This document shows, one piece after another, positions 18,280-25,980 of a stretch of 64,000 nucleotides of DNA; the first letter of the stretch is position 1; each line of letters starts with the position of its first letter. Both the position numbers and the translations under genes were made by a program. Source of the stretch: Bordetella genomosp. 8 (GTDB lineage Bacteria > Pseudomonadota > Gammaproteobacteria > Burkholderiales > Burkholderiaceae_B). Below the pieces are notes generated by a model. That model did not search any database. It saw only the letters and a program-made list of their open reading frames with translations, and was not told the DNA's origin. The stretch is taken from positions 868,001 to 932,000 of the forward strand of contig NZ_CP021108.1 in assembly GCF_002119685.1 (NCBI RefSeq). Reading direction: 5' to 3'.

Positions 18280-19905
18280 TTACTTCGGCCCGAACGAGAG
18301 GTTGTCGGGACGGAAGTCCATGTAGTACTGCGAGTACGGTTCCCACCGCACCGTCTTCTTCATGGCGTACCCGGTCGCCGGGTTGTACAGCATGGTCATC
18401 GGCATATCGTCCTCGAAGATGTCCAGGACCTTCTGGTATGTGGCACGCCGCTGGGCCAGGTCTGCCTGCGTGTAGAGCGACTGCGAAAGCGTGTTGAATT
18501 CCGGCGTCGGCGTGTAGACCTTGGACGACTTCTGCACTTCGGAATTGGCTCCCCAGAGGATCAGCAGCGAGCCGGTGGGATCCGGAATGCGGTAGGTGTT
18601 CGACCAGGCGTACATCTGGATGCCGGGCTTGCGCACGTCCTTGAAGCTGTCGACGAAGTCGATGCGCACGTTGATGCCCACCGCCCGCCACATCTCCTGC
18701 ATGATCTGCGCGGCTTCGACGTTGTAGAGGTAGTAGTTGGGGATCAGGCGGTAGGAGATCTCCTGGCCCTTGTAGCGGCTTTGCTTCAGCAGCTTTTTCG
18801 CCTGCTCGGGATCGTATTGGTAGCCCACGCGATTCTTGTCGTACAGGTTGCCGAAGCTGGGCAGCTGGTAGCCGTTGGGCGCATAGCTGCGGCCTTTCCA
18901 CAGCGCGTCGATCAGGGCCTTGCGATCGATGGCCAGGCTCAGCGCGTGACGCAGGTTCTTGTCGGACAGCAGCGGATCGTTGGTGTTGAAGACGACGACG
19001 TGGCTGTTCTCCATCGCGACCGTCTTCAGCGTCAGGTCCTTGTACGCGGACAGGCTTTGCCACTGGTCTGGCGGGATCTCGGCGGCGATGTCGTACTCGC
19101 CGGAAACCAGGCCGGCGATGCGCGCGGCGACTTCGGGCACGGACTTGAAGGTGACGGTCTTGGCGGCCGGCTTGCCTTCGTAGTACTTGTCGAAGGCCTG
19201 CAGCGTGATGTGGTCGTTCTTCTGGTAGCTGGCGAACTTGTACGGTCCGGTCCCCACGGGATTGAAGCGCAGCGCCTTGGCGGCTTCGTCCATCCATACC
19301 TTGGCGGGCACGCCGTCCTTGCGGTACTTGTTCCAGGCTTCGTCGCAGATCACGAAGGACATGTAGCTGGACAGCCGCTGGTCCAGGGAAGCATCGTGTT
19401 CCGCGGTGGTGAAGCGCACCGTCATGTCATCCAGCTTTTCGACTTTCTTCAAGGTGCCGAAGTAGGCCGGGCCTTCGGCGTAGTAGGCATCCGGGCCCCA
19501 CAGGCGCTCGGCGGAAAACGTCGCCAGGACGTCGTCGGCATTGAAGGGGCTGCCGTCATGGCAAACGACGCCGGCGCGCAGCTTGACGTCGAAGGTGGTG
19601 GGCGTGGTCCAGGCCCAGCTCGTCGCCAGGCCGGGCTGCAGCCGGGCGCCGCCGTTGGCCTCGGGGTGGTCGAAGTCGCGGCGGATCAGCGTGTCGTAGA
19701 TGGAGTAATAGGCGCGCACGTCGACCGTGCCGTTCCCCGCCGCGGGATCCAGCGTGCGAGCCAGTTCGTTGACGGCGACGGTCAGGCTGGGGCGCGTGTC
19801 GGCGGCGGATTGCGCCTGCGCGACGCCCAAGGCTTCCGTGGCCATGCCGATGACCGGCAGGCATAGCAGCACGCCCTTGGCGGCGTACCGGTTCAGTTTG
19901 ATCAT
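18280..19905 (-). CDS. ABC transporter solute-binding protein, peptide/nickel (SBP_bac_5) class
   Basis: A 541-residue periplasmic binding protein. The signal peptide is at residues 1-32 (cleavage near AQAQSA), and SBP_bac_5 blocks follow: DVRAYYSIYDTLIRRDF, LATSWAWTTPTTFDVKLRAGVVCHDGSPFNADDV and LRHALSLAIDRKALID. The family carries peptides, glutathione, nickel chelates and some glycosides. Co-transcription with a glycerophosphodiesterase and an RpiR regulator suggests a phosphodiester-containing or sugar-phosphate-linked ligand, but this is inference. Confidence 0.9.
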   Translation of the reverse strand: MIKLNRYAAKGVLLCLPVIGMATEALGVAQAQSAADTRPSLTVAVNELARTLDPAAGNGTVDVRAYYSIYDTLIRRDFDHPEANGGARLQPGLATSWAWTTPTTFDVKLRAGVVCHDGSPFNADDVLATFSAERLWGPDAYYAEGPAYFGTLKKVEKLDDMTVRFTTAEHDASLDQRLSSYMSFVICDEAWNKYRKDGVPAKVWMDEAAKALRFNPVGTGPYKFASYQKNDHITLQAFDKYYEGKPAAKTVTFKSVPEVAARIAGLVSGEYDIAAEIPPDQWQSLSAYKDLTLKTVAMENSHVVVFNTNDPLLSDKNLRHALSLAIDRKALIDALWKGRSYAPNGYQLPSFGNLYDKNRVGYQYDPEQAKKLLKQSRYKGQEISYRLIPNYYLYNVEAAQIMQEMWRAVGINVRIDFVDSFKDVRKPGIQMYAWSNTYRIPDPTGSLLILWGANSEVQKSSKVYTPTPEFNTLSQSLYTQADLAQRRATYQKVLDIFEDDMPMTMLYNPATGYAMKKTVRWEPYSQYYMDFRPDNLSFGPK

Positions 19906-19947
19906 GTTGTCTCCCGCGCGCGTAAATGGATGATGGGTTCGGTGCGT

Positions 19948-20784
19948 TCAGCGGCGCCTGGCGCCGCCGGCCTTTTCGAAGCTGATCCGCAGGTCTTCCA
20001 GCCTGGCCAGCGCTTCCATGGAACGGCCGCGATCGACTCGCGTGAGCTCCAGGATCAAGGTGTTACAGATCGCCATGGGTACCGTCAGCGATTGGAATTC
20101 GCCGGGTTCGCCACGCCGGGCGGTGATGGTCAGCCGCGCTTCCACGGGCAGCGTCAGGTCGGTCAGCAGGATGCTGCCGGCTCCCGTGTCGCGGGCCAGC
20201 TTCAGCGCCAGCGCGACGCCGGGGCTGTCGTGGCGAAAGATCATCCCGAAGACCAGGTCCTTGTCCGTCAGGCTGATGAGCTCGTCGGCCGCCTGCCAGT
20301 CGGCATGCGACAGCCCCACCGCGTGGTAGCCCGAACGCTTGAGCCGGCGTGCGAAGAGCTCGGCCAGGCTGCCGGCATGGCTTTCGCCGATCACGATGAT
20401 GCGGCGTGCCCGGCGCAGGGCGTCGGTGGCGGCGGCGATTTCCTTCTGGGTGACCTGTTCCATCAGGCGGCCGAGCGCGGCGATCTCGCCGGCTATGACG
20501 GATTCAAGCAGCGTGCTGCCGGTGGCGTTGTCGATGCGCTTGCGCACCCGCGCCGACGCGTCGAGTTCGAACACCATGGCCTCGCGCATGGCGCGGTAGG
20601 AGTCGAACCCCAGCTTGCGCGCCAGCCGTCCGGCCGTGGACGGATGCACGCCAGCCCGTTCGGCGATCTTGTGCGCGGGCATGAAGCTGCCCACCGTCGT
20701 GTCGGAAAGCAGTACGTCCACGAGCTTGCGGTCGGAGCCGGTGAGGGTGTCGTTCTTGTCGGCGACGAGTTCTTCGAAGCGCAT
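19948..20784 (-). CDS. MurR/RpiR-family transcriptional regulator
   Basis: A 278-residue regulator with an N-terminal RpiR HTH (AERAGVHPSTAGRLARKLGFDSY, residues 41-63) and a C-terminal SIS sugar-phosphate-binding domain (RIIVIGESHAGSLAELFARRL). It is the first gene of the minus-strand operon that continues into the ABC importer and phosphodiesterase, 42 bases before the solute-binding protein. Three palindromic boxes lie 58-125 bases upstream, consistent with autoregulation. The SIS domain fits sensing of a phosphorylated metabolite. Confidence 0.93.
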   Translation of the reverse strand: MRFEELVADKNDTLTGSDRKLVDVLLSDTTVGSFMPAHKIAERAGVHPSTAGRLARKLGFDSYRAMREAMVFELDASARVRKRIDNATGSTLLESVIAGEIAALGRLMEQVTQKEIAAATDALRRARRIIVIGESHAGSLAELFARRLKRSGYHAVGLSHADWQAADELISLTDKDLVFGMIFRHDSPGVALALKLARDTGAGSILLTDLTLPVEARLTITARRGEPGEFQSLTVPMAICNTLILELTRVDRGRSMEALARLEDLRISFEKAGGARRR

Positions 20785-20841
20785 CCTGGCCTTCAGGCGA
20801 TTTATTTGGTGGGAGCGGTGGAAAGCGACAGGCCGCGATGG

Positions 20842-20909
20842 TACTGCAAAATATATTGCAGTAATTTTACAGCTGCAAGATTAGTTGCAGAGCAGCAAAA
20901 TATCTTGCA
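20842..20909. promoter_or_regulatory. Three TGCAA-N6-TTGCA operator boxes upstream of rpiR
   Basis: Box 1 at 20842-20863 is TACTGCAA-AATATA-TTGCAGTA with perfect 8-bp arms. Box 2 at 20873-20890 is CTGCAA-GATTAG-TTGCAG. Box 3 at 20894-20909 is AGCAA-AATATC-TTGCA with one changed arm base. Centres are 29 and 20 bp apart. The region is strikingly AT-rich for this genome and should contain the operon promoter. The RpiR protein encoded next door is the obvious binder. Confidence 0.82.
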
Positions 20910-20966
20910 CTGCCGCATGCGGAGGGCAGGCGGGGCCGTAGTGGGTAGGCTGGCGGGGTGTGGGGG

Positions 20967-21641
20967 CTAGGCGAGCTCGCCCGTGCCGTGGGGTGGGGCG
21001 TACATCACGACCAGGGCGGTGGCGGGGCCCCCCAGGCTGCGTCCGCGATGCGGCATGCGGGAATCGAAATGCAGCGTGTCGCCGGCTTCCAGCATGAACT
21101 TGTCCATGCCGATCTGCCATTCGACACGGCCGGACAGGATGTGGATGAGTTCCTCGCCGTCGTGCTCGAAGAAAACGTACTTGTCGATCTGGTCGGGAAA
21201 CGTGAACAGAAAGGGTTGCAGCGCCCGGCCATGCGTGGCGTTGGACACCGACAGGTAGTCGTAGCCGAAGGCGGTGCCGCCCAGCACCGTGGGCCGCCGT
21301 TCGTTCCTGCGTACCAGGCTGACGCCCCGCCAGTCGTGCACCGGGGCATGGTCGGCCAGCAGGCCGGCGGCCTCCACCCCCAGTACTTCCGCGATGCGGG
21401 TCAAGGTGGCCAGCGGCGGGACCTTCTGGCCGTTTTCGATGCGCGACAGATAGGCCTTGCCGAAGCCCGCTCGTTCGGCCACGTCCGCCAACGTCAGCTT
21501 GGCTTGCTGGCGCAGGCCGCGGATGCGTTCGCCCAGCGCGATGTGCGCCGGGGTTTCGGCGTCAGCGGTATCCTGCTCGAGCGGAAGAGCGCTGTTCGGG
21601 ATGGCTTTGCGGCGGGACGATGGTCGACGAACCGGTTTCAT
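20967..21641 (-). CDS. XRE-family regulator with C-terminal cupin domain
   Basis: A 224-residue HTH-cupin regulator. The XRE HTH lies at about residues 37-92 (LGERIRGLRQQAKLTLADV, then FGKAYLSRIENG) and the cupin at about 145-220 (FFEHDGEELIHILSGRVEW, LEAGDTLHFDSRMPHRG). The PuuR/SutR-type architecture senses a small metabolite. The gene lies just downstream of the reductase gene on the same strand, 54 bases apart. GTTTAC/GTTTCCC elements in that gap and in the other promoters of the cluster are its likely binding sites. Confidence 0.9.
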   Translation of the reverse strand: MKPVRRPSSRRKAIPNSALPLEQDTADAETPAHIALGERIRGLRQQAKLTLADVAERAGFGKAYLSRIENGQKVPPLATLTRIAEVLGVEAAGLLADHAPVHDWRGVSLVRRNERRPTVLGGTAFGYDYLSVSNATHGRALQPFLFTFPDQIDKYVFFEHDGEELIHILSGRVEWQIGMDKFMLEAGDTLHFDSRMPHRGRSLGGPATALVVMYAPPHGTGELA

Positions 21642-21655
21642 GGGCCTGAAGTCAT

Positions 21656-21694
21656 GTTTACTGCTTGCAGCGAAGTTTACCGCCTATGTTTCCC
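21656..21694. promoter_or_regulatory. GTTTAC/GTTTCCC elements before the XRE-cupin gene
   Basis: GTTTAC at 21656-21661 and 21675-21680 and GTTTCCC at 21688-21694. They match the elements in the ridA, transporter and DJ-1 promoters of the same cluster, but spacing here is irregular (19 and 13 bp), so this is the weakest member of the set. Confidence 0.4.
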
Positions 21695-21695
21695 G

Positions 21696-22646
21696 TCAAA
21701 GATCGAGCGTGACGCCGACGCGCGCACGCGACACGCACAGGGCCAATTTTTCCTGCCGCTGGGAGGCGCTCAGGAATGCGTCGCGATGCAGCACCGTGCC
21801 ATCCGTGTAGGCGCAGACGCAGGCGCCGCAGACGCCCATCTCGCAGGAGGAGGGCAAGGCATGGCCCTGCCGCCGCAGGACATCCAGGGCCGACTCGTTC
21901 GCCGCCACCCGCAGCATTGCACCCGTCGAGGCAATGCGGATGTCGAAGGGCTCCGGCTTGAAGTTTTCGTCCAGCGCCGCTTCGAACACCTCGAAGTGCA
22001 CCTGGGCTTCAGGCCAATGCGCCGTGGCCGCGCGCACCGCGGCGATCAGGCTGGCGGGCCCGCAGCAATAGACATGCGTGCCATCGGAGGGATCGCCCAG
22101 CGTGGCCGCATCGAAGCGGCTTCCGCCGGGGTCGCCGCTGAACCAGGTGGCCAGGGCGCTGGCGCCGCAGAGGGTTTGCAGCGTGTCGAGCAACGGTGCC
22201 GACTGCTGCTGCCGTGCGCAGTAGTGCAGCAGGAAATCCTGGCCCTGGGCGCGTGCCTGCCAGGCCAGCGAGACGAAAGGCGTGATGCCGATGCCGCCGG
22301 CCACGAAAATGTGGCGCCTGGCCTCGGGCGCCAGCGGGAAATTGCTGCGCGGCGCGCTCACGGGCAGTATCAGCCCCGGCTTGGCGTGCTCGTGCAGCCA
22401 GCGCGATCCGCCGCGCCCGGTGTCGCTGCGCTTGACGGCGATCGTGTAGTGGGAGGTCTGCCGCGGATCGCCGCAAAGGGAATACTGGCGGATCTTGCCG
22501 CCCGGGATATGCACGTCCACGTGCGCACCGGCTGGCGCCTCGGGCAAATTGGGGCGTGTGGGATGGACGAAGCGGATGATCTTGATCCCCGAGGCGTCCT
22601 GCGAGACCTCGGATACCTGCAGCTTCATGATGATGCGGGCGGACAT
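21696..22646 (-). CDS. PDR/VanB-type flavin reductase with C-terminal [2Fe-2S] ferredoxin domain
   Basis: A 316-residue NAD(P)H-dependent electron-transfer protein. FMN-binding blocks are IRQYSLCGDP and HYTIAVKR, the nucleotide site includes FVAGGIGITPFVSLAW, and the plant-type ferredoxin domain has CEMGVCGACVC with a further Cys near the C-terminus. It supplies electrons to a partner oxygenase or reductase. No Rieske oxygenase is nearby; the adjacent MOSC protein is the candidate partner. The start MSARIIMKL (22646) is chosen for GGAG 8 bases upstream, 14 bases after the MOSC gene stop. Confidence 0.9.
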   Translation of the reverse strand: MSARIIMKLQVSEVSQDASGIKIIRFVHPTRPNLPEAPAGAHVDVHIPGGKIRQYSLCGDPRQTSHYTIAVKRSDTGRGGSRWLHEHAKPGLILPVSAPRSNFPLAPEARRHIFVAGGIGITPFVSLAWQARAQGQDFLLHYCARQQQSAPLLDTLQTLCGASALATWFSGDPGGSRFDAATLGDPSDGTHVYCCGPASLIAAVRAATAHWPEAQVHFEVFEAALDENFKPEPFDIRIASTGAMLRVAANESALDVLRRQGHALPSSCEMGVCGACVCAYTDGTVLHRDAFLSASQRQEKLALCVSRARVGVTLDL

Positions 22647-22660
22647 GGACGGCTCTCCGG

Positions 22661-23152
22661 TCAATCCAGCGGTTCGATCGCATCGCCGGGTGCGATCCAG
22701 CCGCCTTGTTCGATGGCGCAATTCAGTCCGGAACGGTTGTACAGCGGCAGGTATAGCGGCATGCCCAGCAGCTCTTCCAGATACTTGCAAGGAAAGTTCA
22801 TGCGGCCGCCGCGCAGAATGGTGTTGCCCACGCGGAAACGCTTGCCTACGAGATGATCCAGCGGGACGCCGCTGACCGTCAGGTTGCGGCGGTGTTCTTC
22901 CGGCTTGAGGATGATGGGGCCCGCCTGCAGGGGCGGGTCGTTGCGCGCCAGCGCGTCCAGTACCTCCGCCGCGAACAGCGTCACCTCGCGTATGTCGGGC
23001 TTGGGCGAGTAGGTGCCGGTTCCCAGGAAATACCGGTCGCCGACGATGCCTTTGCCCGCGATGAGCTCGGCCCGCTGCAGTTCCTCCATTTCATAGGAAG
23101 CCGCGGGGGCGATATGAATGTGCAACAGGCGGCCGCCAGTCCATGTCGTCAT
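22661..23152 (-). CDS. MOSC-domain (YiiM-like) protein
   Basis: A 163-residue stand-alone MOSC domain. GIVGDRYFL (residues 36-44), HRRNLTVSGV near 88-97 and NFPCKYLEELLG near 119-130 are family blocks; Cys122 is the probable molybdenum ligand, and Cys145 is a second conserved-looking Cys. GGGAGGA precedes the ATG. MOSC proteins (YcbX, YiiM, mARC) reduce N-hydroxylated compounds using electrons from a ferredoxin or flavoprotein partner; the next gene encodes such a reductase. Substrate unknown. Confidence 0.87.
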   Translation of the reverse strand: MTTWTGGRLLHIHIAPAASYEMEELQRAELIAGKGIVGDRYFLGTGTYSPKPDIREVTLFAAEVLDALARNDPPLQAGPIILKPEEHRRNLTVSGVPLDHLVGKRFRVGNTILRGGRMNFPCKYLEELLGMPLYLPLYNRSGLNCAIEQGGWIAPGDAIEPLD

Positions 23153-23166
23153 TGTCGTGTCCTCCC

Positions 23167-23553
23167 TTATTTCGACGCCGCGGCGATTGCCTCGATCTCG
23201 ACCAGCACGTCGCGCGGCAGGCGGGCGACTTCGATCGTGGAGCGCGCGGGCACGGCGCCCGGAAAGAACGATGCGTAGACCTCGTTCATCGCGGCGAATT
23301 GGTTCATGTCCTTCAGGAACACGGTCGTCTTGACGGCGCTGGCCAAGGAGGCGCCGCCGGCCTGCAGGACGGCCTGGACGTTGGCCAGCGATTGCCGCGT
23401 CTGGGCCTGGACACCATCGGGGACCGCGCCGGTCGCGGGATCGATGGGTAATTGGCCCGAGCAGAACACCAGGTCGTTCAGGCGGACACCCTGTGCATAG
23501 GGCCCCACCGCGGCGGGTGCGTCGGCGGTCTGCAGGGGAAGCGGCTGGGTCAT
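23167..23553 (-). CDS. RidA-family protein
   Basis: A 128-residue RidA/YjgF/Rid family member: AAVGPYAQGVRLNDLVFCSGQLPIDPATG, KTTVFLKDMNQFAAMNEVYASFF and PARSTIEVARLPRDVLVEIEA. The Arg in PARST that binds carboxylates in imine deaminases is present, so enamine/imine deaminase activity is plausible. It is upstream of the MOSC and reductase genes, 14 bases from the MOSC start, and downstream of the MHS-type transporter. Part of the GTTTCC-marked cluster. Confidence 0.92.
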   Translation of the reverse strand: MTQPLPLQTADAPAAVGPYAQGVRLNDLVFCSGQLPIDPATGAVPDGVQAQTRQSLANVQAVLQAGGASLASAVKTTVFLKDMNQFAAMNEVYASFFPGAVPARSTIEVARLPRDVLVEIEAIAAASK

Positions 23554-23583
23554 GGCGGCGTATTCCTTCCGAGTCGAGTGCGG

Positions 23584-23623
23584 GCCGGCGTGTCACGCCG
23601 GCAAAAGTTGCCTATAGGGAAAC
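23584..23623. promoter_or_regulatory. ridA upstream region: hairpin and GTTTCCC element
   Basis: The 90-bp gap between the transporter stop and ridA holds GGGAAAC at 23617-23623 (GTTTCCC on the transcribed-minus reading) and a hairpin GCCGGCG-tgtca-CGCCGGC at 23584-23602. The hairpin has no T run on either strand, so it is more likely a 5'-leader structure or pause than a terminator. Confidence 0.45.
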
Positions 23624-23643
23624 ATGAGTGTAGCGGAAATGGC

Positions 23644-24963
23644 TTATCCGTGGCCGATGGACGTGCCCTTCGTCTCCCGGGCAAACAGGGCGGCGACCAA
23701 GGTGATCAGGGCGACACCGATCAGCAGCACGGACACCCCGGTGGTGCCGCCGAACTTCTCGACCAGCAGCGTGGCGAACACCGGCGTCAACCCGCCGCCG
23801 ATCGCCGCGGACACCTGGAAGCCGAACGAGGCGCCGGTATAGCGCGAACTCGCGCCGAACAGTTCGGGGAAATAGGTCGCTTCGACGCCGAACATCAGGC
23901 CCTGGCCCAGTATCAGGCCCATGGCCACCGCGCAGAAGACCAGGGTCGGATCCCGGGTATCCATCATCCAGAAAAGCGGAAAGGCGAACACGATGGTGAA
24001 TGCGGTGCCCATGAAGAACATGGGCCGCCGGCCGATGCGGTCGGACAGATGGCCGAAGAGAGGGATGGCTGCGACCTCGATGATGGAAGCCACCAGGATG
24101 GCGTTCAGCATGGAGGTACGGGACAAGCCCAGGTGGGTCGTCGCGTACACCACCAGGAAAACGGTCAGCAGGTAAACCCAGGAAACCTCACACAGCTTGA
24201 GCCCGATGGCCACCACGAACTCCTTGCGGTTGCGGCCTATTGCCTCGGCTAGCGGGTTGCGCGAGATCTCATTGCGCGCTTTCATTTCCAGGAATACCGG
24301 GGATTCGCTGACGCGGTGCCGGATGAAGGCGCCGATGGCCACCAGCACGATGCTGGCCAGGAAAGGGATGCGCCATCCCCAGGACAGCAGCGCCTGCTCG
24401 GGCAACGCGGAAATCGCGCTATAGGCGGCGGTGGACAGGATCAGGCCGACCGGGAAGCCGGTCTGCACCAGGCTGCCGCACAGCCCGCGCCGATGCGCCG
24501 GCGCATGTTCCAGCACCATCAGCGCCGCACCGCCCCATTCGCCGCCCAGGCCTATGCCCTGGATGACGCGTAGCGTCACCAGCAGGATGGGCGCCCATAT
24601 GCCTATGCTCTGGTAGGTCGGCAGCAGGCCGATGGCGAAGGTGGCCAGGCCCATGATCGCCAGGGTAAGCAGCAGCATGGACTTGCGGCCCAACCGGTCG
24701 CCCATGTAGCCGAACAAGGCGCCCCCGAAGGGGCGGGCGAAGAATCCCACCGCGGCGCTGCCCAGCGCGGCCAGCGTGCCCAGGAAGGGGTCGGCGGCGG
24801 GGAAGAAGAGTTTGTTGAACACGAGCGCCGCCGCCGTGCCGTAGATCAGGAAGTCGTACCACTCGATGATGGTGCCTATGGAGCTCGCGAAGACGACGCG
24901 GTTGAGCTCGGATGAACTGGATGTTTCCTTGGACAAGGATGGGACCGCTGCGATTTGGCTCAC
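23644..24963 (-). CDS. MHS-family (major facilitator) transporter
   Basis: A 439-residue, 12-helix symporter of the metabolite:H+ symporter family (ShiA/ProP/KgtP-like). Marks are IIEWYDFLIYGTAAALVFNKLFF in helix 1, the loop motif GDRLGRKSMLL, IQGIGLGGEWGGAALMVLEH in helix 4-5 and GHLSDRIGRRP. I use the GTG start at 24963 with GGGGAG upstream; a longer TTG start would place the 11-bp operator array inside the coding region. Substrate is probably an organic acid or zwitterion feeding the RidA-MOSC cluster. Confidence 0.9.
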   Translation of the reverse strand: MSQIAAVPSLSKETSSSSELNRVVFASSIGTIIEWYDFLIYGTAAALVFNKLFFPAADPFLGTLAALGSAAVGFFARPFGGALFGYMGDRLGRKSMLLLTLAIMGLATFAIGLLPTYQSIGIWAPILLVTLRVIQGIGLGGEWGGAALMVLEHAPAHRRGLCGSLVQTGFPVGLILSTAAYSAISALPEQALLSWGWRIPFLASIVLVAIGAFIRHRVSESPVFLEMKARNEISRNPLAEAIGRNRKEFVVAIGLKLCEVSWVYLLTVFLVVYATTHLGLSRTSMLNAILVASIIEVAAIPLFGHLSDRIGRRPMFFMGTAFTIVFAFPLFWMMDTRDPTLVFCAVAMGLILGQGLMFGVEATYFPELFGASSRYTGASFGFQVSAAIGGGLTPVFATLLVEKFGGTTGVSVLLIGVALITLVAALFARETKGTSIGHG

Positions 24964-24981
24964 GATGGTGCTCCCCGGTTG

Positions 24982-25010
24982 GTTTCCCAAAAGTTTCCTA
25001 AAGGTTTCCC
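24982..25010. promoter_or_regulatory. 11-bp-period GTTTCC array before the MHS transporter
   Basis: GGTTTCCCAAA, AGTTTCCTAAA and GGTTTCCCATT follow each other without gaps, giving GTTTCC at 24982, 24993 and 25004 with an exact 11-bp period. It lies 19-47 bases before the GTG start, where a repressor or activator would act. The same GTTTCCC occurs before ridA and in the divergent DJ-1 promoter. Confidence 0.68.
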
Positions 25011-25200
25011 ATTAAGCAATGTGTATGCCAAGTTTCTGCCCTGGTGGGTACGGGCTGAAAACCGGCCGCCAGCCGCCTGGAGAGCGATGGTTGCATCGAA
25101 ATAACGCGAGATTTGCACGCATATGGTGCGAAGTTCTGAGCTACAACGGTGCCTCGGGCGATGCGGTCGTCGGCACTGGCAGCGGCCGTGCTGGTGTCAA

Positions 25201-25223
25201 TATAATGTTTCCCAATGGAAAAC
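25201..25223 (+). promoter_or_regulatory. DJ-1 gene promoter with overlapping operator
   Basis: A perfect -10 box TATAAT at 25201-25206 runs directly into the inverted repeat GTTTCCC-AAT-GGAAAAC (25207-25223, 6 of 7 arm bases paired). The operator would cover the transcription start, as expected for a repressor site. No good -35 is seen. The rest of the 293-bp gap from 24964 to 25256 shows no gene. Confidence 0.62.
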
Positions 25224-25256
25224 TAACGGTAAGCCACTCCTGGAGATCACCCCATC

Positions 25257-25880
25257 ATGGAAGTCAGTTTCTTGCTTTATCCCGGCGTCGAACCCATTGA
25301 TCTGGCCGCGATCGGCGTGATTTCCATGGCCCGACGCATCATTCCCGAGGTGTCCTACCAGACGCTGGCGGTCAAGGAGGAGGCCGTCACCCTGGCGAAC
25401 GGGTTGAGGGTCTGTCCGGATCGACGGGTCGACGACGTGGGGCAACTGGACGTGTTGCTCGTCCCCGGTGGCCCGGGCTGGCGGACGGCCGCGGCCGATG
25501 CCGAAACGCTCGCCTTCATCCGCCGCATGCAGGGAACATGCACATTGGCCTCGGTCTGCACCGGCGCCATGATCCTGGCCGCGGCCGGCGTGCTCGATGG
25601 CCGTCGCGCGACCACCAAGGTCCAGGTCGTGCCGCCCGAGCAGGCCCCGCTGCAAGAGCTGGCCGGCGCCCATCCCACCGTCGTCGCCGAACATGCCCTG
25701 TTGGTGGATGACGGCGACGTCATCACCGGCGGGGGCGTCACGCTCTGCATAGACCTGGTGCTGTATCTTCTGGCCCGACGCTACGGGCAGCCCGCCGCCG
25801 ACGAGGTGGCCCGCATCATGGAATACAGCGCCGCACACGCCGCCAACCGGTCTCGATTGCCTGTCGTCCCGGCTCGCTAG
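25257..25880 (+). CDS. DJ-1/PfpI-family protein, isonitrile hydratase-like
   Basis: A 207-residue class I glutamine-amidotransferase-like protein. VLLVPGGPGW and LASVCTGAMILAAAGVLDG contain the elbow Cys101 followed by Thr102, the pair found at the same numbering in Pseudomonas isonitrile hydratase, and RRATTKVQVV follows as in that subgroup. It is divergent from the MHS transporter and shares its GTTTCC operators. Isonitrile hydration to N-formamide is possible; other DJ-1 members are glyoxalases or chaperones. Confidence 0.85.
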   Translation: MEVSFLLYPGVEPIDLAAIGVISMARRIIPEVSYQTLAVKEEAVTLANGLRVCPDRRVDDVGQLDVLLVPGGPGWRTAAADAETLAFIRRMQGTCTLASVCTGAMILAAAGVLDGRRATTKVQVVPPEQAPLQELAGAHPTVVAEHALLVDDGDVITGGGVTLCIDLVLYLLARRYGQPAADEVARIMEYSAAHAANRSRLPVVPAR

Positions 25881-25980
25881 CGCGCCCGCGCATTGATGGG
25901 GCGTATCAGAATTTGTGATTGGACAGTCCGTCCGCTGGCGGTTTACGGTCCCGGCTACAACAAACAAAGAGGAGACAAAG

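Noticed and set aside
23584..23602. Hairpin as terminator of the MHS transporter gene
   Set aside because: No T run follows on either strand.
23644..24990. TTG start for the MHS transporter
   Set aside because: It would place a GTTTCCC operator in the coding region; the GTG at 24963 has a good GGGGAG.
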